5,891 nucleotides of DNA. It comes from a bacterium. GTDB taxonomy: Bacteria; Patescibacteriota; Patescibacteriia; Patescibacteriales; GWE2-39-37. Positions 4,289 through 5,891 of the stretch are shown here, one piece after another. The stretch spans positions 1 through 5,891 of the forward strand of contig JAJYMT010000013.1 of NCBI GenBank assembly GCA_021786695.1, in the 5' to 3' direction. Below the pieces are notes generated by a model that saw nothing but the letters and a program-made list of their open reading frames with translations, ran no database searches and was not told where the DNA came from. Position 1 is the first letter of the stretch. Each line of letters starts with the position of its first letter. Both the position numbers and the translations under genes were made by a program.

Positions 4289-5891
4289 ATGGATCAAGCA
4301 TCATCCGTCCCGATAAAGCGCGTCAACTTATCTCTTTACGGCATGCATTGTTCCTCCTGCGCGCAGATAATCGAACGGTCGCTCAAGAAAGTTCCCGGAG
4401 TAAAACAGGCGAACGTTAACTTCGCGGCGGAAAAAGCTGCGATTCAATTTGACGCCGGACAAACCGACATAAAATCGCTGATAGCGGCGGTGGCTAAAGC
4501 CGGATACAAAGCCGAAGAGGTCGACGCCAAAGACGCCGACTACGAACGGCGCAAACGCGAAATGGAAATAAAAAGCTACGCCATAAAATTCTGGATCAGC
4601 TTCGTCTTGAGCTTGCCGATGCTTTACTTCATGCTTCTTGATTTCTTCAGGTGGTTGCCCGGTGCTATCTCCTTCGCTCCGTATATAGGCATTGTCTCAT
4701 TGATTTTCACCACCCCGATCCAATTCATTATCGGCTCCGGTTTTTACCGCGGTTTCTGGTCGTCGCTCAAGATGAAGACCTTCAATATGGACTCGCTGAT
4801 CGCCATCGGCACCTCGACCGCCTACATCTATAGTTTGGTGAACTTCATCGCCTACGCGGCGAGGGCCGGTTCGGTCATCGGCCAGACAGGCAAAATTCCC
4901 GAATTGTATTTTGAGACCGCCGCCTTCCTGATCACTTTCGTGATTTTAGGCAAGTGGCTTGAAATCAGAACTAAGGGCAAAACCTCCGACGCGATAAAAA
5001 AATTAATGGGACTTGCGCCTAAAACCGCCCGCGTTATCCGCGGCAACAACGCCATTGATGTTCCGATTGAAGAAGTGGTGCGCGGAGACGTCATAATAGT
5101 CCGGCCCGGTGAAAAAATTCCGGTGGATGGCAAAATTACCAAGGGCTCGTCGGCTGTCGATGAATCGATGCTGACCGGCGAGAGTTTGCCGGTAGAAAAA
5201 AAATTCGGCGATCTGGTGACCGGCGGTTCAGTCAACAAGGTCGGCAGTTTTGAATTCGAAGCCACCCGGGTCGGCAGTGAGACCACGCTGGCACAGATCA
5301 TCCGCCTGATCGAAGACGCGCAGGGCTCCAAGGCGCCGATCCAGGGCTTTGCCGACAAGATCTCCGCCTGGTTCGTCCCGATCGTGATCGGCTTGGCGAT
5401 CGCCGCCTTTCTGGTCTGGTACTTCATCGCGGGCGCCGGTCTGACCTTCGCCTTGATGGCCTTCACGGCGGTGATCGTCATCGCCTGCCCCTGCGCCCTG
5501 GGGCTCGCCACGCCGACCTCTCTGATGGTCGGCACCGGCAAGGGCGCGGAGTATGGCGTCCTGATAAAGGGCGGCGAACCGCTTGAAGCGGCCTGTAAAA
5601 TCAACGCGGTGGTGTTCGATAAGACCGGAACCTTGACCAAGGGCAAGCCGGAAGTGACCGATGTAATAAGTTTTTCCCGTCTAGATCGGGAAGAAATCAT
5701 CGCCATCGCCGCCGGTCTGGAAAAACTCTCCGAACACCCGCTGGCGGAAGCGATTTACGGTTATGCCAACGAAAAAAATATTGCCCTGGATGAAGTAAAA
5801 AATTTTAAGGCGATCCCCGGACATGGCGTGGAGGGCGAGATTAACGGCATAAAATATTGCATCGGCAACCGCCGGCTGGCCAATAACGTGC
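4289..5891 (+). CDS. copA: Copper-exporting P1B-type ATPase CopA (3' end outside window)
   Basis: The frame is open from ATG 4289 to the window edge (about 534 codons), so the C-terminus is missing. Visible parts are one N-terminal HMA domain (about 10-78; GMHCSSC, Cys21 and Cys24); six membrane segments (about 98-118, 129-149, 167-187, 208-224, 368-387 and 392-412); the actuator-domain TGES (296-299); the C400-P-C402 ion-binding motif, marking Cu(I)/Ag(I) pumps (P1B-1); the phosphorylation motif DKTGT with Asp444; SEHP with His483; and the G-x-G-x2-G nucleotide loop near the end. The GDGxND hinge and the last two helices should lie downstream. The enzyme couples ATP hydrolysis to Cu(I) export from the cytosol. 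It starts 4 bases after the chaperone stop codon, implying translational coupling, and should be under the CsoR operator. No frameshift is seen. Confidence 0.97.
   Translation, partial: MDQASSVPIKRVNLSLYGMHCSSCAQIIERSLKKVPGVKQANVNFAAEKAAIQFDAGQTDIKSLIAAVAKAGYKAEEVDAKDADYERRKREMEIKSYAIKFWISFVLSLPMLYFMLLDFFRWLPGAISFAPYIGIVSLIFTTPIQFIIGSGFYRGFWSSLKMKTFNMDSLIAIGTSTAYIYSLVNFIAYAARAGSVIGQTGKIPELYFETAAFLITFVILGKWLEIRTKGKTSDAIKKLMGLAPKTARVIRGNNAIDVPIEEVVRGDVIIVRPGEKIPVDGKITKGSSAVDESMLTGESLPVEKKFGDLVTGGSVNKVGSFEFEATRVGSETTLAQIIRLIEDAQGSKAPIQGFADKISAWFVPIVIGLAIAAFLVWYFIAGAGLTFALMAFTAVIVIACPCALGLATPTSLMVGTGKGAEYGVLIKGGEPLEAACKINAVVFDKTGTLTKGKPEVTDVISFSRLDREEIIAIAAGLEKLSEHPLAEAIYGYANEKNIALDEVKNFKAIPGHGVEGEINGIKYCIGNRRLANNV

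Noticed and set aside
4526..4532. Possible programmed -1 frameshift site in copA (GCCAAAG) like the E. coli copA chaperone-producing signal
   Set aside because: It does not match the CCCAAAG slippery heptamer. I see no stem-loop immediately downstream, and a separate copZ gene already supplies the chaperone.
4852..5706. Long minus-strand open frame (284 codons) opposite copA
   Set aside because: It lies wholly antisense to the actuator, CPC and DKTGT regions of a clearly real ATPase. Its translation is low-complexity Ser/Thr/Ile-rich with no recognisable domain, and it has no promoter evidence.

Overview
The window reads as a copper-handling locus on the + strand of a bacterium using the standard code: TGA ends the zinc-finger gene and csoR and is never read through. 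Base composition is roughly balanced. No start codon has a convincing Shine-Dalgarno sequence, and intergenic spacers are short and AT-rich. Together with a membrane-anchored DsbA-like protein and an HMA/TauE-SafE/cupredoxin fusion, this suggests a Patescibacteria (candidate phyla radiation, Parcubacteria-like) genome. That placement is an inference of moderate confidence.

Layout. Bases 1-1260 hold two separate transcription units. The first is a DksA/TraR-type zinc-finger protein (67-399). The second is an anchored DsbA-like thiol oxidoreductase (463-1212) closed by a perfect 13-bp intrinsic terminator (1231-1260). Each has its own promoter with a TTGTC(C/T) -35 box, a 17-bp spacer and an extended -10 (TGn). 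A 225-base intergenic region follows. It carries five imperfect AACTTTN heptamers and then a promoter overlapped at the predicted start site by a G/C-tract inverted repeat of the CsoR-operator type.

From 1438 to the window edge the genes form one co-oriented copper cluster. It encodes the Cu(I)-sensing repressor CsoR; a small exported Cys/His-containing protein of unknown family; a 601-residue fusion (cytosolic HMA, seven-TM TauE/SafE-like domain, two external His-free cupredoxins joined by a Cys/Gly linker); a CopZ-like HMA chaperone; and the copper-exporting P1B ATPase CopA, cut off by the window end after about 534 codons.

Inferred workings: CsoR releases its operator when it binds Cu(I). 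The free chaperone and the HMA domains of the fusion and CopA exchange Cu(I) in the cytosol, and CopA pumps it out by ATP hydrolysis. The fusion may deliver Cu(I) to, or hold it on, the external Cys/Met cupredoxin domains. The small exported protein may buffer copper outside the membrane. DsbA has its own promoter and terminator and may only be a neighbour, although it could oxidise the Cys-containing external domains. The least explained parts are the small exported protein, the fusion architecture, the heptamer repeats and two hairpins between csoR's partner gene and the fusion gene.
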